The notes beneath the pieces are model-generated. The model did no database searches, had not been told where the DNA came from, and worked only from the letters and a program-made list of their open reading frames with translations. From Dichetophora obliterata (taxonomy: Eukaryota; Arthropoda; Insecta; Diptera; Sciomyzidae): a stretch of 64,000 bases of DNA. Below are positions 41,246 through 52,551 of the stretch, in pieces. Location: positions 98,474,115 through 98,538,114 of the forward strand of contig OY986435.1 in assembly GCA_963920525.1 (NCBI GenBank), given 5' to 3'. Both the position numbers and the translations under genes were made by a program. The stretch's first letter is position 1; every line of letters starts with the position of its first letter.

Positions 41246-43049
41246 GCAATTACCAAATTGCAATAATATCACGAAATTTCTTGCATGGTAGATAATTTAC
41301 CTTAAAAATTTAAGGTGAATCTGAATACCTTCGTATGTTTGGCGATGACAAAAAAGGTCAAAAATTATTTTTAAAGAAATTAAAACAAAATCCTTAAAAA
41401 AAAATTTCTATAAAATCAAGGCCATAGTAACAACGGGTATATAATAATTTTCTCTTGCTCCGCATTTATGAGTAAAAATGATTTCTTTATGATAATTATG
41501 CGCTATTAGCGCACAAGCTATAAACATATGAAATAATATCTACACCGAATTCTCTTCGTGTAAATGCTTTTATAAAAAAATTTAATTTTGCTGTAGAGGG
41601 ATCTTAAAAGTAAGAAGTTAAATTAATTAAAAATGTATGTATCTAGAAACCGTCGTATGTACCTACCCTGCAGTTAATGGTACTAGTACAAAACTAGTGA
41701 TTTCACTAGCTCCTTGGTAGCCAGTACTAGTTCCACTTCAATCTATTTTCTTTGTATTCAACTGGCGAATTTTACACGAGCATGTCATAGGAAGGGGTCA
41801 ATTGCTACCTTTTTCACACCCATTCCCTAGATACTTCACTAGTCATGAAGACCTATCTTTTTCGCTAGTTGATATTGAAACAAAAAAAAAACAAGGCAGA
41901 GTGACTGATATTCTTTATTCAATATATTTATATTTTTTCATCCCGATATTTTATTTATGTTGTTCAACGAAACTGCAAAGCTTTATATGTCATATTTTCT
42001 CGAAAAAGTCACTTCGAAGTATGAGTTCGTCAGAATAAATTTTATGAGTCAGTCAAGACATTAAAAACATAAACAAGAAACAAGCGAGATGGAAGTTGAT
42101 TGAACTGACCCATTTATGCATTAACTTGGGTCAAAAAAGTATCTAGTGCGTATAGAACTATTGAAGTAGCTAGCGCGAATGGGCCAATTGATACTTTCGA
42201 TACTGGCGGGTAGAAACCTAGAGTCGTATTTACAACTCTTTCGACTTTTACCTTCTTTTTCTCTTTTGCCATCACAGAGTCATATAGATGCTGAAATTTT
42301 ACAAAACTTCAATTCATCTTATTGGCCTTGATTAATTTTTGATATGAATTCTGTACAGTACAATTTATGGTTTTTGTTTTATTATAGTTTTTATTCTTAA
42401 GGGTCTGCCATGTTTCCATCGTACCTATTTTGTATAAATTTTAATTCGACGGTTAACATGACTCATGCCCGTTAATTAGTAGCCCATTTTATTAGACTTG
42501 CGTCCAAAATGCCATATTTCTTATACAACAATGAAAATATTTCGATGTTTTTTTTACAATTTCTTTCTCATTTAAAACCAAAAATAAAAGTAATCCTCCA
42601 AATTTTGTGGTTACACTTCGTCTTCTCATCAACGGAGATTGGTAAAAACAGATGACACTCGAAAAATAAAAACAATTTTGCGACCTTTTGCAAAAGAGGA
42701 TAAATGATATTTCGGAAAAAAGTGGGGCTATTTTCAAGCGGACCGCCATTATTTTTGAAATCCAAACTTTTGGTGAATATTGTTACTTTGAAAAATATTC
42801 TGCATTCAAAAATACTTGAAAATGTTATGTTTGCGTATTTTTACATTTGCTGATACAAACCCTATGTAAAAATATAATTTTTCGCAATAAAGCAAACTAC
42901 TGATTTGTATGTATTTTGTTCTTAAGTTAAAATATTTGTGTCAGGGCTTAAGTTAAGACATCAGCCAACACATAATTATCCAAATTTTTTGTGAAAATGC
43001 TAATTTCGGTTAATTTTTGAGCTCTTCTAAAAAACATATCTGGTGATGC
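41246..43049. other. AT-rich non-coding region
   Basis: No gene. GTCAATTGCTACC near 41796 and GGGCCAATTGATACT near 42181 could be worn ends of an element of about 0.4 kb; not strong enough to call. Confidence 0.4.
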
Positions 43050-43700
43050 GTTTTATTTTTGGCAGGGGGTGTACATAAAATTGTTGGTGCTGGTTGGTAT
43101 CCGTTAAGATCTCAGGAACGGTAACACCTAAGGGCATCAAATTAACAACATTTGTTGTGAAGACTAATATCTCGAATAATAAAAAAAGACAAAATTGCCA
43201 CACCCCCTATTACCGCCCACAAACCAATAAAACGCTATATTTCAGACGAATTCGGTTGTATTAGATTAAAATTTTGTAATTTAGTTCGTATGGTTGCTCG
43301 GCAACTCAACAAAAAAATGGGCTTGGTCGAACTATAACTACGCTCATTTTTAAGAAATCATTATAATTCCTGAGTTGTGCATGGTTTTATAGATGGTGTG
43401 TATGTGCTATGAGACCAATCGGTAGTCATTTTGTACATAAATGTTGCCACGGTTACTCTTACCGCCCTTCTATACATACAAAATCGTTCGTGTGGTGTCT
43501 CTTAAGATCTCAGGAACGGTAACACTTAAGGCCACCAAATTTACAACATCTGTTTTCAAGGTTACAAATCAATAAAAATGATATATATCAGACGAATTTG
43601 GTTATTTTGGACTAAAATTTTGTAATTTAGTTTGTATGGTTACTCTCGGCAACTTAACTGGGCAACTTAACTTAAAATGGGCGTGGTTGCACTACAGGTA
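43050..43700 (+). repeat. Dispersed repeat family R, cluster 2
   Basis: Two clear copies of the family R module: ATATTTCAGACGAATTCGGT at 43236, then AAATTTTGTAATTTAGTTCG, and ATATATCAGACGAATTTGGT at 43581, then TTTGTAATTTAGTTTGTATG and TACTCTCGGCAACT. A second shared word, AAGATCTCAGGAACGGTAAC, occurs at 43108 and 43504. The repeat distance here is about 345-395 bp. Confidence 0.7.
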
Positions 43701-43895
43701 TGCCAGTTCAAATATATCAAATTTTTTTTTTCCGATTAGCATGCAAATTCTTAAATGGCAGAACAACGTCTGCCCGGGAATACTAGCATTGTTATTAAAC
43801 ATACTAAATAATACTTTACATCGGAAGTGAAAACGCTCTGAAGAGAAAATATAGTATTTATTTCTGTATATATGTATAGTATGTATGACATAATC

Positions 43896-44088
43896 GGCCC
43901 TATTCTGGATAATTTTTTTCGGGAAATCGGAAAAGGGAATTTTAATTTTTAAAATAGGAGATAAAGACATCACATTTTTTTGCTTACACTCATGAATATT
44001 GACGGTTGATGAACAAATTTGCATTAAAAATTTCCAAAATGTTCTTAAACTTTATCTTAAGAATGAAAAATTATTCAGAATCTGGCTG
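43896..44088. mobile_element. 193-bp MITE
   Basis: Left end CGGCCCTATTCTGGATAATT, right end AAAAATTATTCAGAATCTGGCTG, an imperfect inverted repeat. The right half recurs inverted at 22760-23010. Confidence 0.72.
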
Positions 44089-44311
44089 AATATTTTTTGA
44101 GATCCGGATCCGACGCATAGAAAGTTAAAGGTCACAGAAAGGTCATATTGAAATGGATAAAAACTGTTGAAATTTTTAAAATTCATTCTGAAAATACGTC
44201 ATCGTCGATTTTTGGTTTTAGAATGCAGAGTACTTGAACATACTTCTATTATATGCCGAAATCTACTATTGGAAAGAGATTTGTGGTAATTTTTTCACAT
44301 AAATTGTTTTC

Positions 44312-44369
44312 ATTCATTCATTCATTCATTCATTCATTCATTCATTCATTCATTCATTCATTCATTCAT
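44312..44369 (+). repeat. (ATTC)n microsatellite
   Basis: About 14 perfect ATTC units. Confidence 0.95.
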
Positions 44370-44831
44370 TAAAAAACTTTATTTCGCCAAAAAAATCATC
44401 GGGCGAAATTTTGTTGTTTTGATGACAGAAACAGTTAAGCAATTTTTGCGCAAAACTGAAAGAATTTTTGCAAATTAATGCTATGCCATATGAAAGGTAG
44501 TTAGAAATGCCGTTTTTACTTGTATATTAGTTTTACAACAAACACAACTCTTAAGCAATTTTTTGAGTAAAAAGTGAATATTTTGGAACTTTTTTGAAAA
44601 AAAGATAAAAAATATATGCACAGTTCAAACTTTTTTTAATAAGTGCTTTTATTATAACTTGTTTAAAACATGTTTAACCCTCATCGGTCCCCTGTATGTG
44701 CACGCATACAATTTTGATCTTTAACCTTGAATAAAATAAAAACGGTTCAGCGGAATGACCTTGTATTTTGCAAAGTAGAATTATTTTGCCTGAACAACCA
44801 AAAAAAAACCCGTTTTGAATTTGTACCCTTA

Positions 44832-46337
44832 GGGCGCATTTATAGTGGCGACTTGTTGCTGGACCGGACCGAACCGAGAAGGAAAGCTGGAAAACGCTGC
44901 ACATACAATCGTATGAAACAAGCTCAAAATGCGTATAGTGCCAGCCGAACTTGCAACTTCAAGTGACTTGTGCGCTGGTTTCCATCTTCCCGATTGTTGC
45001 TTTCTCGCTCGCTCGCACGGTTTGCTTGTGTTTTGATTCATTTTACACGTTGCTTGCTTATTACTTTCGTTAAATAACATGAAATTTAAAAAGAAACAAG
45101 GAAAACAATTTTTTGTTGTTTTTGCTGTTGCTCCTTTTCTTCGTCTTTTCTTTTTTTTTTTGTCCACAAAAGCAAGTGTGCAAAATGAACAAACGAATGA
45201 AAAGGGATTTTTCCCACAAAGTTGGCAACGCTGGCGGTAGCAAACTAAATTCCTCGGAAAAATATTGATACACGAAAAAACCACAAATTGCAGCACACTT
45301 GACTGCCAGCGTCGCGATCGATTCTGTATTTCCTTGAATTCACTCATTCAAAAAAACAAAGAACCACACGATAGCAACAAAGAAGACCAACAAAAAAAGT
45401 AATAAGCATACAAGAACACGAAATTTCGCTGTTGTTATGCTGTATTTTCTTGCCCGCAAAAAATACACACAGAAACAGCACTATAAAGAAGCAACAAAGA
45501 TAAATTTCTATCAACTGTTGCTGACAGAAAACAAAAAGAGAAGTAGTGAAAAAAGCTAAACCAGCCGGTGAAGCAATTCGTCGATTAGCGGCTGCAAGTG
45601 CGTTTCATCTAAAACAGAGAATCGAAGATTATCAAATTTTTTATGTGCGCTCTTCCTTTCCATTTGATTTTAAGCACAAAAGTAAACAAACAAAAATAGC
45701 AGCAAGATATAACAACTTTGTTTAGATTAGTTTTGTATTGCTTTGTTGCAATATCAAAAATAATACAACAAAAACAAAACCTAAAGAAAAAAGTTATAAA
45801 AGTTAAAACCAGTTGGATGATCAAGTGGCTTCATGCGGCTTGAAGTGCGTTTTCGCTGAGTCATAGAATCAAAAAATCTTGGGCCAGCAGCTGATGTACG
45901 TTTTTTTAATGAGCGTTCTTTCTACGATCTTCTTTTTTGTCAAAAAAAATTTGAAATAAAAACAACAAGAAGGCAACAAAAACCAGCAGAAAACACTTGC
46001 GAAAAAAGTCAAAGCAAGCTGGTACCTCAAGTGACTTGAAACGACTTGCAGTTGCAGGAAGCGCGTTTCAGCAGCGTTTTTCGCATTTTCGTCTCTGCGT
46101 TTGTTGGTTTGAGGAAAGCAAAATGAATGAACGAAATCATGTGGCTTTTTTGATGCTTCGGTTGCAAAAATAAACAAAAAAAAAACTAATATTTACAAAC
46201 AAACCCAAAATAGTCAAAACCAGCTGAAACAAGTCACCAGCGACAAGCGCGCACTATACGCACTTCCAGCTGCTTTTGGCAGGACGCGTTTCCAGCTCGG
46301 TCCGGCCCAGCAACAAGTCGCCACTATAAACGCACCC
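44832..46337. mobile_element. 1.5-kb TIR element with TTA target duplication
   Basis: Termini GGGCGCATTTATAGTGGCGA and ...TCGCCACTATAAACGCACCC, inverted repeats of about 40 bp; TTA flanks both sides (44829-44831, 46338-46340). Internal modules repeat ACTTG-based words (CAAGTGACTTG, CGACTTGCAGTTGC) and AACCAG(C/T)(C/T)G. The frames within (e.g. 44829-45347 minus) show no domain. A 3-bp TWA duplication suggests PIF/Harbinger. Similar in layout to 61840-62625. Nested in piggyBac. Confidence 0.85.
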
Positions 46338-46562
46338 TTACTGTATTTGCCTGTGCAGTTATAGTTACGAATCGGTCCCTGTGTATGTGCGCGCATACAC
46401 ATAAGCAGGTACCTGGAATTGCCGCTTATTTTTGTGTGTGGATTTATAGCACGCTCTATTTTTTCGTTTTATGAAATTCAGTTTGTTCTGGAACACACAT
46501 AAGTGAAGTTTGCTTGCGCATTTATTTGAATTTTGGTTGTGTTTCGAAGTATTTGATAAAAA

Positions 46563-47156
46563 ATGGACGTGAAAGAAGGCAGCGAGATGAACTAGAAATG
46601 GATTTTGATTTGGAAAGCGGGCGAATCTCCGTGCAATAGTGACGATGATTTTGCATTATCAGACGAGGAGAATAATGAAAGTGAAGTTAGCGTGCATTCG
46701 GATGAAGACGACATTAAGCCACTTGAGCAAAATTTAGCAGAAGAAAATGCAGTAAATCTTGAAAATAAATATTTTTCAAATAATAAGAAAATTTAATATT
46801 CATCGCAACCATTTGAAATAAATCGAAGAAATTCATTTCGACGTGCAGAAAATTTCACTTCAGGTAAAAACATACCCTCTTTGTTATGGGCTTATGTTCA
46901 TTACATGTTTAATTTTTGTTATAATTCAGGTCCAAAAGCATTAGCAGCTGCTACTATTTTTGATGTTTCGTCTGCATTTCACATGTTCCTTGAACCGGTT
47001 GAGAATATTATTTTGAACATGACGAATTTATATGGTGTGCGAAAGTACAAAGACGATTGGGAAAACATTGATTTGGACACTCTGCACGCATACTTTGGAT
47101 TGTTGCTGCTTTCTGGTGTGTATCGATCATACGGTGAATGTGTCGCTAAACTGTAG
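46563..47156 (+). pseudogene. piggyBac transposase, N-terminal part (frameshifted)
   Basis: Starts at MDVKEGSEMN and is broken at once; the next frames give the usual acidic N-terminus (SDDDFALSDEENNESEVSVH). From about 46801 an open stretch gives NSGPKALAAATIFDVSSAFH and LEPVENIILNMTNLYGVRKY, then LDTLHAYFGLLLLSGVYRSY, which matches the first helical region of the piggyBac transposase fold. It stops at 47154, where a lysine or tryptophan codon is expected. Confidence 0.85.
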
Positions 47157-47825
47157 AATGACGAAACTGGTCGGCCAATATTTAGAGCAACAATGTCTTT
47201 GAAAATGTTCAAGCGTATCCATGGTTGCATTCGATTTGATGACCGCGAACAACGTATGGCCAACACTGCATCTACAAGTACTTCTGTACGTGACAAATTG
47301 GCACCGATTCGAAATGTATACGATAAATGGAATTACAATTTGAAATTTGTATCCACACCAGGAAAAAACATTACCGTAGATGAACAGTTAGTTCCGTATC
47401 GTGGGCGATGTCCATTTCGTCAGTATATTCCATCTAAGCTGGCGAAATATGGCATCAAAATTTGGGTGCTATGCGACTCAAAAAGCTGGTATGCATACAA
47501 CACACAAATTTATGTTGGTCGGAATCGTAATGCCACTCCTGAACGTAATCTCGGACGGCGTGTTGTTTTGGATTTGGTGGAAGGACTTTCTGACAGAAAT
47601 GTAACGTGTGACAACTTTTTCACTTCGTATGAATTGGCAGAAGATTTACATAAGAATCGCATGACTATTTTGGGAATAATAATGAAAGTAAGACTGAAAT
47701 TCCTTCAGTTCTACTCGACATGCGTCAAAAGCCAATTTATCATACAGAAGTTGTATATGAACATAAATTGCAAGCAATTATGTTGTCATATGTTCCTCGT
47801 ACCACAATGTTGTCAGCATAAATGA
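47157..47825 (+). pseudogene. piggyBac transposase, catalytic core
   Basis: An open frame of 210 residues (47193-47825; the first 12 codons after the stop also read through). It has MFKRIHGCIRFDD, then ITVDEQLVPYRGRCPFRQYI with the first catalytic Asp, YGIKIWVLCDSKSWYAY, and NVTCDNFFTSYELAEDL with the second catalytic Asp. After IMK the frame shifts. Domain DDE_Tnp_1_7 in Pfam terms. Confidence 0.93.
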
Positions 47826-48257
47826 GAATAGTGAAAAGAAGAAACCTAACATCATTGAAGACTACAACAAAACCAAGAGTGGAGTTGATACTATGGATCA
47901 AATGGTGGCTACGTACATATGCAAACGAAAAGTCAATCGGTGGCCAATGGCAGTATTTCCCGAATTGGCATTGTTCCCGAATTGGAAAAATTCTAAAACG
48001 AACCATAATATTCGTCGTCGCCTTTTTATCCAGGAGCACTAAACGTAAAAAACAACATCAAAGTAATGATGCTTTCAGTGTTATTCAAAGAATTCGGGAG
48101 ATTCGCCATTTACCAAGTACATCAAAACGAGGCCGATGCTACATCTGCACATATAAAAACAACAAAAATTTTTTTGCTACACGCTGTGAAAAGTGTAGAA
48201 ATTTCATTTGTGCTGAACATAATTTCAATTTATGTGAAAAATGTACAAATAATTGAC
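47826..48257 (+). pseudogene. piggyBac transposase, C-terminal part
   Basis: In other frames: SGVDTMDQMVATYICKRKVN then RWPMA (47875-47950) with the third catalytic Asp. Then comes a C-terminal cysteine-rich domain (RCYICTYKNNKNFFATRCEK, CRNFICAEHN, LCEKCTNN) ending at 48257, a zinc-binding module that recognises the transposon ends. All three catalytic Asp codons survive, in different frames. Confidence 0.9.
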
Positions 48258-48502
48258 AAAAGTTAAAAATTCATTTTTTTTATATATGTAATATTCTAAT
48301 TAATTTCATTCTAAATCTACCTTTATGCAGTTCAAATGTATTAATATGATAGTAAACAATGTAATAAACATAAAAAATCTGAAAACATAAATGGTTGTTA
48401 ATATTTTTAGCTTTTTTACAATTAAAAATAAATGTGTATGCGCGCGCATACAATGGGACCGATTTGATGTATTTCTCGAGGGACCGTAACCCTCATGGTT
48501 AA

Positions 48503-49345
48503 AAATGTATTAAATATGTTTTGAAGATATGTAAATGTGTTTGGTGTCAAGAAAACAGAAATTTGTTAAAACTAAATTTAGAGCTTTAAATTCCTATACT
48601 AAAACATATGTCAGAAACAAAAATTACGTTAGTTTAAAAAGGGCGGAAAGGGCATGGTCAAAACAAAGTATGTATTATTCTAATACAATTCGTGTACAAT
48701 ACAATATGTATACCAAATTTGAGCCAGATTTCGCTCAAGCCGTTTAGATTTGTATTAATGCCAAAGTTGTCTAAAACTATTGTAATACCATTAGTAGGCG
48801 GTGTGAATGAACATGGAAAATAAAATATACCTCCTTACCTGACTTTAGTGGTAGTGTACCTTTGTGATTTCAAAGGAATTGGTGAAGAACTTTCGGAGAT
48901 GTGCAACATTTTCCAAATAAAATTAAAACTTTACATACAATAAAGCTTCTTTGGGTTTCCACGATTTATGGGCGGTAAAGGGGTGCGGCAACATTTTCTT
49001 CCTAAAGCATCTCGCATTCAAAGAAGTCTACAATTGCCCCAGTATTAATTTTTCTACTTTTTTTAAAAGTGGGTGTAGCTGTTATATTTCGGTATTTTTG
49101 GTGGGAGTCGTACGAGACGTCGAAAAAACGTACGAATGACGAAACCTAAAATGTCGAAATATTAAAAGCATTACACGGAATCCATTTTTGATCTAAATAA
49201 AAAAATAAAAATATTGAAAATTTTACATTTCAAATAAAACAATGGAGCTTGAAGTTAAACGATGTGTTTTTTAGTTTCGTTCATGAATATGTAAAAAAAG
49301 ATAAAATTAAGCTTAAATTCAAACAAATATTAGGAAAGTCTACAC
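48503..49345. other. AT-rich spacer with family R-like words
   Basis: GGGCGGAAAGGGCATGGTCA (48643) and GGGCGGTAAAGGGGTGCGGC (48971) resemble inverted pieces of the CCGCCC tracts of repeat family R. No gene. Confidence 0.4.
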
Positions 49346-49534
49346 AAAATAACTCCTAATTGGAATAGGTCCTAATTGAAAAATTTAAACAACTCCTATA
49401 ACTTTCCTCAAAAAAAAATATAGAGATCAATTCATTTTTGATGAGCAGTTACATCGAAATAAATCCTAAGTCGAAATATTAGGAGATTAAATTTTTTATT
49501 AGGAGTTGTTTGTTTTTGGATTTGGAGTTATTTT
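49346..49534. mobile_element. 189-bp MITE
   Basis: AAAATAACTCCTAATTGGAA at the left against ...TTGGATTTGGAGTTATTTT at the right; a second inverted pair AACAACTCCTAT/ATTAGGAGTTGTT lies inside. Confidence 0.65.
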
Positions 49535-49699
49535 ATTTTCATTAAGACTAAGTGAAGATTTTTTTTAATTATTAAATAGAAATCAAGCAATTATTAAAAT
49601 ATCAATGAAATCGAAGCATTTTTTTATCAATAATAATATAGGGAGTTTTTTTAGCTGTATGAGAACTTTAACTAATAATACAAGACAGAAATATTGTTG

Positions 49700-49917
49700 A
49701 ATTGAATTTTTTATTATTATAATCTGGTAGATAATTTCATGCCATTTTCAAATATGATTTCAGGCATAATTCCGCCGCGGCTGCGAGTTACATAGTCCAT
49801 TCGATCAGTTCAATTTTCACTACTTTTTCCAATAAATCTGGCCTTATTGCGTCAATGGTGGCTTGAATATTGGCTTCCAATGCTTCAAGAGTGTCTGGTT
49901 TGTCGGCATAAACCAAT
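49700..49917 (-). pseudogene. mariner-type transposase, C-terminal end
   Basis: Minus translation gives VYADKPDTLEALEANIQATI then DAIRPDLLEKVVK, the C-terminal block of transposases of this mariner subgroup, ending near a TMxLAAAAELCLKSYLKM-like tail. It probably belonged to the fragment at 53510-54070, which stops at the preceding motif (LTPLDYF...WGYVKS). Confidence 0.78.
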
Positions 49918-50382
49918 AGACGCGTTCTTCATAAGAAATCGCTTACTGAGCGATTAGTGAGCGCTCTTTACTAAGCGATCAATTCTGCTGAACGCTGTGC
50001 TATTAAAAACAAAAACAGCTGCTTAGAGTTCTATGCCGCTTAAAATCGTCGGCGTAAAATGTAACAGCGCAGTGTTGTAACGGAAAACGGCAAACTTCGC
50101 GGCATGAACGAAATACATTTTGCCTGAAAACTACACTTAAAAAATAGCAATAGGAGAATCATATGGTAAGAATTAAAAAAATTGGTAAATTTAGTAAATG
50201 TATAGATATAATTTGACGGATTTTCAGTTATTCAGGAAGATCCCAGTGTAAAGAGTGCGCTGCAGCTTTAGAGCCCGGAGAATACCAAAATGATGCAGCA
50301 ATTGTATTTTGTACGTAAAGAAAAGTTTCGCGATCCCAAGTTCAAAAAGAAAGCTTCCCTGGGATGATAGACGATATATATA

Positions 50383-51083
50383 TTGAACAGAAAGATGAAA
50401 AATATGAAGAAAACCTATGGGACAATTAAAGACAACACTAAAACTGGCCGAGGTTTTGCAACAATGGAAGACATTTTTTCTGACGATATTTCTTTATTTG
50501 GCATGCAAGAAGGTAGCGAAATATTTTATGAAAATCTGATTTCGGAAGACGCATGTGCTTTTCAACAGTTAGTTAGCTTATAGTGGGCCCATGTGCACCG
50601 CGACCCATAGGATCTATTGTGCATGCCCTTAATTAGCACTCCAGATTTAGGCTTTTTATATATTTTAGCACTGTCTCTGGCTTGGTGTTCCAAATTGTTG
50701 ACGGGGGCACTACTTCCCCTCCAAAATGGAGGCGTCTTAGCCTATGGGTTGCCGGACATTCACATAGAATGTGTTCGGGGGTTTCTTCTTCCACCTCGCA
50801 TAGTCTGCAGACGTCTGATTCAGAAAGACCCAAACTGGTGATAATTCCAAGATCTGCTTTTCAACAGTCAACCAATTAAGGCAGTGTTTGGCTTGACGAA
50901 GTGTCAGTCGGTAGCTGTTCAATTTTTCAAAAAGAGAAAAAGGCTTTTATGGTCAAAGAAATTTACCATCAAAGAAAAAAAATTATTGAGATGGAGCAAC
51001 AGCGGACAGAGGCTATTGGCGGTTTAAATGCCAGAATAGAACGAAACGATTTGCTTAAACAATTTCTAGAAAAATTTGGTTAA
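50383..51083 (+). pseudogene. Myb/SANT-like protein remnant, interrupted
   Basis: The first frame (50383-50583) has MNRKMKNMKKTYGTIKDNTK then TGRGFATMEDIFSDDISLFG, resembling the last helix of a Myb/SANT-like (trihelix/MADF-type) DNA-binding domain with its aromatic/acidic end. Upstream pieces to about 50230 may belong to it but hold stops. After a LINE fragment, 50901-51083 gives a basic coiled-coil end (EKKAFMVKEIYHQRKKIIEM, then GLNARIERNDLLKQFLEKFG). Such proteins are often transposon accessory factors. Identification is moderate. Confidence 0.5.
50590..50925 (-). pseudogene. LINE ORF2 C-terminal fragment
   Basis: Two minus frames give RLTLRQAKHCLNWLTVEKQ and MGLSESDVCRLCEVEEETPE followed by HILCECPATHRLRRLHFG: the C-terminal CCHC-like zinc motif (C-x2-C-x8-H-x4-C type) found downstream of RNase H in R1/I/Jockey-group elements. 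One frameshift. It splits the Myb-like remnant. Confidence 0.75.
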
Positions 51084-51289
51084 TTCTTTGACTTAAAGAA
51101 GCTTTGGCCGTCCATGGGTCTAATTACTGCATCCTTGAACGAGTGAAATCTATAAAATTTACGCTGTAATTCGGATAGATTTTACTCGATCAAGAATGTT
51201 TTAATTCTGCCCCAGTTTCTAAATATATATCTGATTTCTGTTCAGTTCATACATTTCATATTGAAAATGTAAATAAATACAAATCTGGT

Positions 51290-52400
51290 AAATCATAGTA
51301 TCCTGTTGGATAAGATATATAAAGCTGGTTTAGAGGTAGCACTTATGATTGGTTGAAATCCTATCTAACAGGTAGACTACAAAAAGTAAAAATTGGAGGT
51401 GTTTTTAGTGACGAACTAGAAATCAGCGTTGGTATACCGCAAGGCTCTGTGTTAGGCCAGCTACTTTTATTAATTTACGTAAATTCGATTTTTAATCAAA
51501 ATTTTAGTAGCTCTGACACTGCCTTCGCAGATGATATAACGTTTAAATTTGCAGAAAGATCTTCATATTTTGAAGCAGTGGTTTACTAAACATGAACTAA
51601 TAATAAGTGAAAAACGAAGCTTATGCTTTTCTCACAAAATATAGATTGCTTTGAATGTGGTTTCCCACTTTAGTTTTTGCAAAAATCTTAGTTTAGAACC
51701 TCATTCATGTGGTAGAGCAAACTACAATACCAATGAAGTATGTACTGGCTGCTTCAACATCGAATTTGTCGAAAAGTTTAAATATTTAGGTGTTCTACTC
51801 GATAAAAAAATTAATTGAAGGCACATGTATGTGGCTACTCTAAAAAAGTATGTAATGTCGGCAATTCGAAAATTTTGAAGGAACACTGCTCTAAAAACTT
51901 ACTCACAATGATATATCATGGCCTAGTTAGTACGAAACTTCAATATGGTTTGGCGAGTTGGGGAGGAACGTATTTTAGTACCCTTGAACCTCTAACGATA
52001 GCGCAAAAGCATATAATTTGAATTATCTCAAATAAAAACAGAAGGGAAGTTAGCTGGCCTCTTTTTTTGTAATCTCTGCATTTTGCCATTAAAACATTTA
52101 TATGTTTTCAAAGTACTTAAGATATTCTCTATGAAAAGCGGCTATAGCCAAAATTTACGAAATTCACTTATTTACGGCCTAAGGGTGAACCGTATGCAGT
52201 TTGTTAATAAAACTCCAGTTTTAAATAAAACTCAATTTTCTAACTTCTGTACGGTTACAGCGCCTTCATATTTAAATCATTTGCCGCTTGAAATAAGGAC
52301 ATTGGAAAACTGTAAAATGTTCTTGGGAAAAGTAAAATCGTGGCATTTTAGTAAAGATAGCTCAATGATCAAAGCTATATTACTGAGCACTGTTTAATAA
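51290..52400 (+). pseudogene. LINE reverse transcriptase fragment
   Basis: Plus strand: YDWLKSYLTGRLQKVKIGGV, then VGIPQGSVLGQLLLLIYVNS and TAFADDITF with the FADD box. After frame changes come VEKFKYLGVLLDKKI and ISTKLQYGLASWGGTY-like pieces (51815-52021), then the C-terminal domain (52083-52397, e.g. TVTAPSYLNHLPLEIRTLEN). The order matches Jockey/CR1-group ORF2. 5' truncated at about 51290; the 3' UTR may run to about 53235, ending in ATTC repeats, with the MITE pair at 52552-52976 inside it. Confidence 0.85.
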
Positions 52401-52551
52401 GTTTTTAATTTCTATGAAACCTACATACCAAATCGTGTCGAGTTCATAAATTTGCATTTAATTCTCTTTTAGTCGTTATGTTTGCATACAATTAATTTCG
52501 TGTAATTATTTGTGTCAATTTTAACCAATATTGTAATTCCTATAAAACTAA

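Larger units (their letters stand above)
44674..48502 (+). mobile_element. piggyBac-like transposon, with target TTAA sites
   Basis: TTAA at 44674-44677 and 48499-48502 bound the element. The left end is CCCTCATCGGTCCCC, then TGTATGTGCACGCATACA. The right end has the inward words GCGCGCATACAATGGGACCG and GGGACCGTAACCCTCATGG. The palindromic ATGTGCGCGCATACA also recurs at 46385-46400. The transposase frames fill 46563-48257. A 1.5-kb TIR element (44832-46337) sits in the left untranslated region; without it the element is about 2.3 kb, normal for piggyBac. Confidence 0.9.

Noticed and set aside
44829..45347. 172-residue minus frame
   Set aside because: It lies inside the TIR element, is rich in Lys/Cys/Phe low-complexity runs and matches no domain; treated as chance.
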